DNA from: Victivallales bacterium
Lineage (GTDB): Bacteria > Verrucomicrobiota > Lentisphaeria > Oligosphaerales > Oligosphaeraceae
Assembly: GCA_017431185.1 (NCBI GenBank)
Contig: JAFRLP010000096.1
Coordinates: 1 to 5,200 of the forward strand
Direction: 5' to 3'
DNA: 5,200 nt
In this document: one piece after another, positions 4,898 to 5,200 of the stretch
Position numbering within the stretch: position 1 is the stretch's first letter
Layout of the letters: each line of letters begins with the position of its first letter
Notes under the pieces: generated by a model
The model's database searches: none
Seen by the model: the letters and a program-made list of their open reading frames with translations, nothing else
What the model was told of the DNA's origin: nothing
Translations under genes and position numbers: made by a program

Positions 4898-5200
4898 GGT
4901 CGGGATCAGCGTTTTTTTGCTTCCATCCCCCATATTCAGAAAAAAACGGCTTTTGTTTTCCATTTCCATGAAAAAAGTGCGTTTTGTTCTAGAATAGAGG
5001 CGGCGATTCATCGGTGCTTCAATGGCACGAAAGCAAGAGAGCGTTGACATTCCTCCGCACCCATAGCATTCAAGTTTTTGGGAGATGTGGAAAGTTGTTT
5101 CAGACTTTTTTGCCAGAAAAAACTGTCTTGCACTATTTCCGCCATCTATGCATTCAAGTTTTTCGGAGCAGTGTTCGATGGATTCCGTGAAAAAAGTCAT
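4871..5200 (-). CDS. FFTES-motif repeat protein, at least 109 residues (possibly continues past right edge)
   Basis: The frame is open from the right edge. An ATG is at its very last three bases, so the true start may lie outside. It is unrecognised. Residues 3-21 read FFTESIEHCSEKLECIDGG, matching FFTESGKKYSDAKEPPFFGG of the 56-residue protein. An internal 28-residue repeat is visible: HCSEKLEC (10-17) and HISQKLEC (38-45), the second followed by YGCGG, which gives a lone CxxC (45-48). A third Phe-Phe segment (FFMEMENKSRFFL) lies near residue 74. The tail is GDGSKKTLIPTCYFGKNTE. A lone CxxC is too little to call a zinc finger. The exact 84-base spacing keeps the repeat in frame, which supports coding. 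Function is unknown; it heads the leftward chain leading to the primase-helicase. Confidence 0.5.
   Translation of the reverse strand: MTFFTESIEHCSEKLECIDGGNSARQFFLAKKSETTFHISQKLECYGCGGMSTLSCFRAIEAPMNRRLYSRTKRTFFMEMENKSRFFLNMGDGSKKTLIPTCYFGKNTE
5066..5173. repeat. Pair of ~24-base direct repeats 84 bases apart
   Basis: GCATTCAAGTTTTTGGGAG (5066-5084) and GCATTCAAGTTTTTCGGAG (5150-5168) differ at one base, and both continue with two variable bases and GTG. The 84-base spacing is 28 codons; on the minus strand the repeat encodes the S[EQ]KLEC motif of the right-edge protein. Confidence 0.75.

Larger units (their letters stand above)
4341..5198. repeat. Dispersed A-tract motif, consensus GATTCCGTGAAAAAAGTC
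   Basis: Imperfect copies on the + strand lie at 4341-4353 (ACCGTGAAAAAAA), 4478-4488 (CAAAAAAGTCA), 4540-4553 (GATTCCGTGAAAAA), 4683-4699 (GATTGCCGAAAAAAGTC), 4964-4978 (TTCCATGAAAAAAGT) and 5181-5198 (GATTCCGTGAAAAAAGTC); further A- or T-runs are scattered between them. On the minus strand the tract reads Phe-Phe within the small proteins, so part of the recurrence reflects a shared protein motif. Confidence 0.5.

Overview
This is a bacterial accessory region, most likely part of an integrative or phage-satellite-like element. The left four fifths are GC-rich and the last ~900 bases are visibly richer in A/T tracts. Genes use ATG starts behind AGGAG-type ribosome sites and standard stops. 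The mix of a DUF2924 gene, a HARE-HTH gene and a Prim-Pol/DUF3987 replication protein fits a Gram-negative host. I lean towards the Planctomycetes-Verrucomicrobia-Lentisphaerae group, but only weakly, because no marker gene is present.

Left end (1-494): two small leftward genes, a 49-residue protein and the first 35 codons of a DUF2924 protein, run off the left edge. The intergenic region before the rightward gene holds two adjacent hairpins (321-357) and a long bulged dyad (421-475), both candidate regulatory sites. From 495 a rightward gene encodes an SH3/KOW-like N-terminus followed by a HARE-HTH domain. One extra C at 774/775 throws the second half out of frame, so it is a pseudogene, a frameshifted gene or a sequence error.

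Middle (967-1697): about 700 bases without a convincing gene, but full of structure. Three direct copies of a 53-59-base module share the end cores AAAGCGGAC and ACTCCTTCCGCCAGCC. They are followed by twelve copies of the hexamer TTTGAC/GTCAAA in about 245 bases, in both orientations and partly as palindromes. This array abuts and slightly enters the 3' end of the replication gene, which suggests an iteron-type replication origin or an operator array.

Right part (1670-5200, all leftward): an 812-residue primase-helicase (Prim-Pol N-terminus, DUF3987 C-terminus) is preceded by a chain of short, often overlapping reading frames. Two of these, a 56-residue protein with an excellent ribosome site and a protein of at least 109 residues at the right edge, share the motif FFTES...S[DE].K...GG and carry internal repeats of 30 and 28 residues. 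They appear to be an undescribed small-protein family.

Working model (inference): the primase-helicase replicates the element from the TTTGAC array just downstream of its gene, and the small upstream genes are co-transcribed accessory or regulatory factors. The DUF2924 module probably belongs to a recombinase locus beyond the left edge, and the HARE-HTH protein was a DNA-binding accessory that may now be broken.
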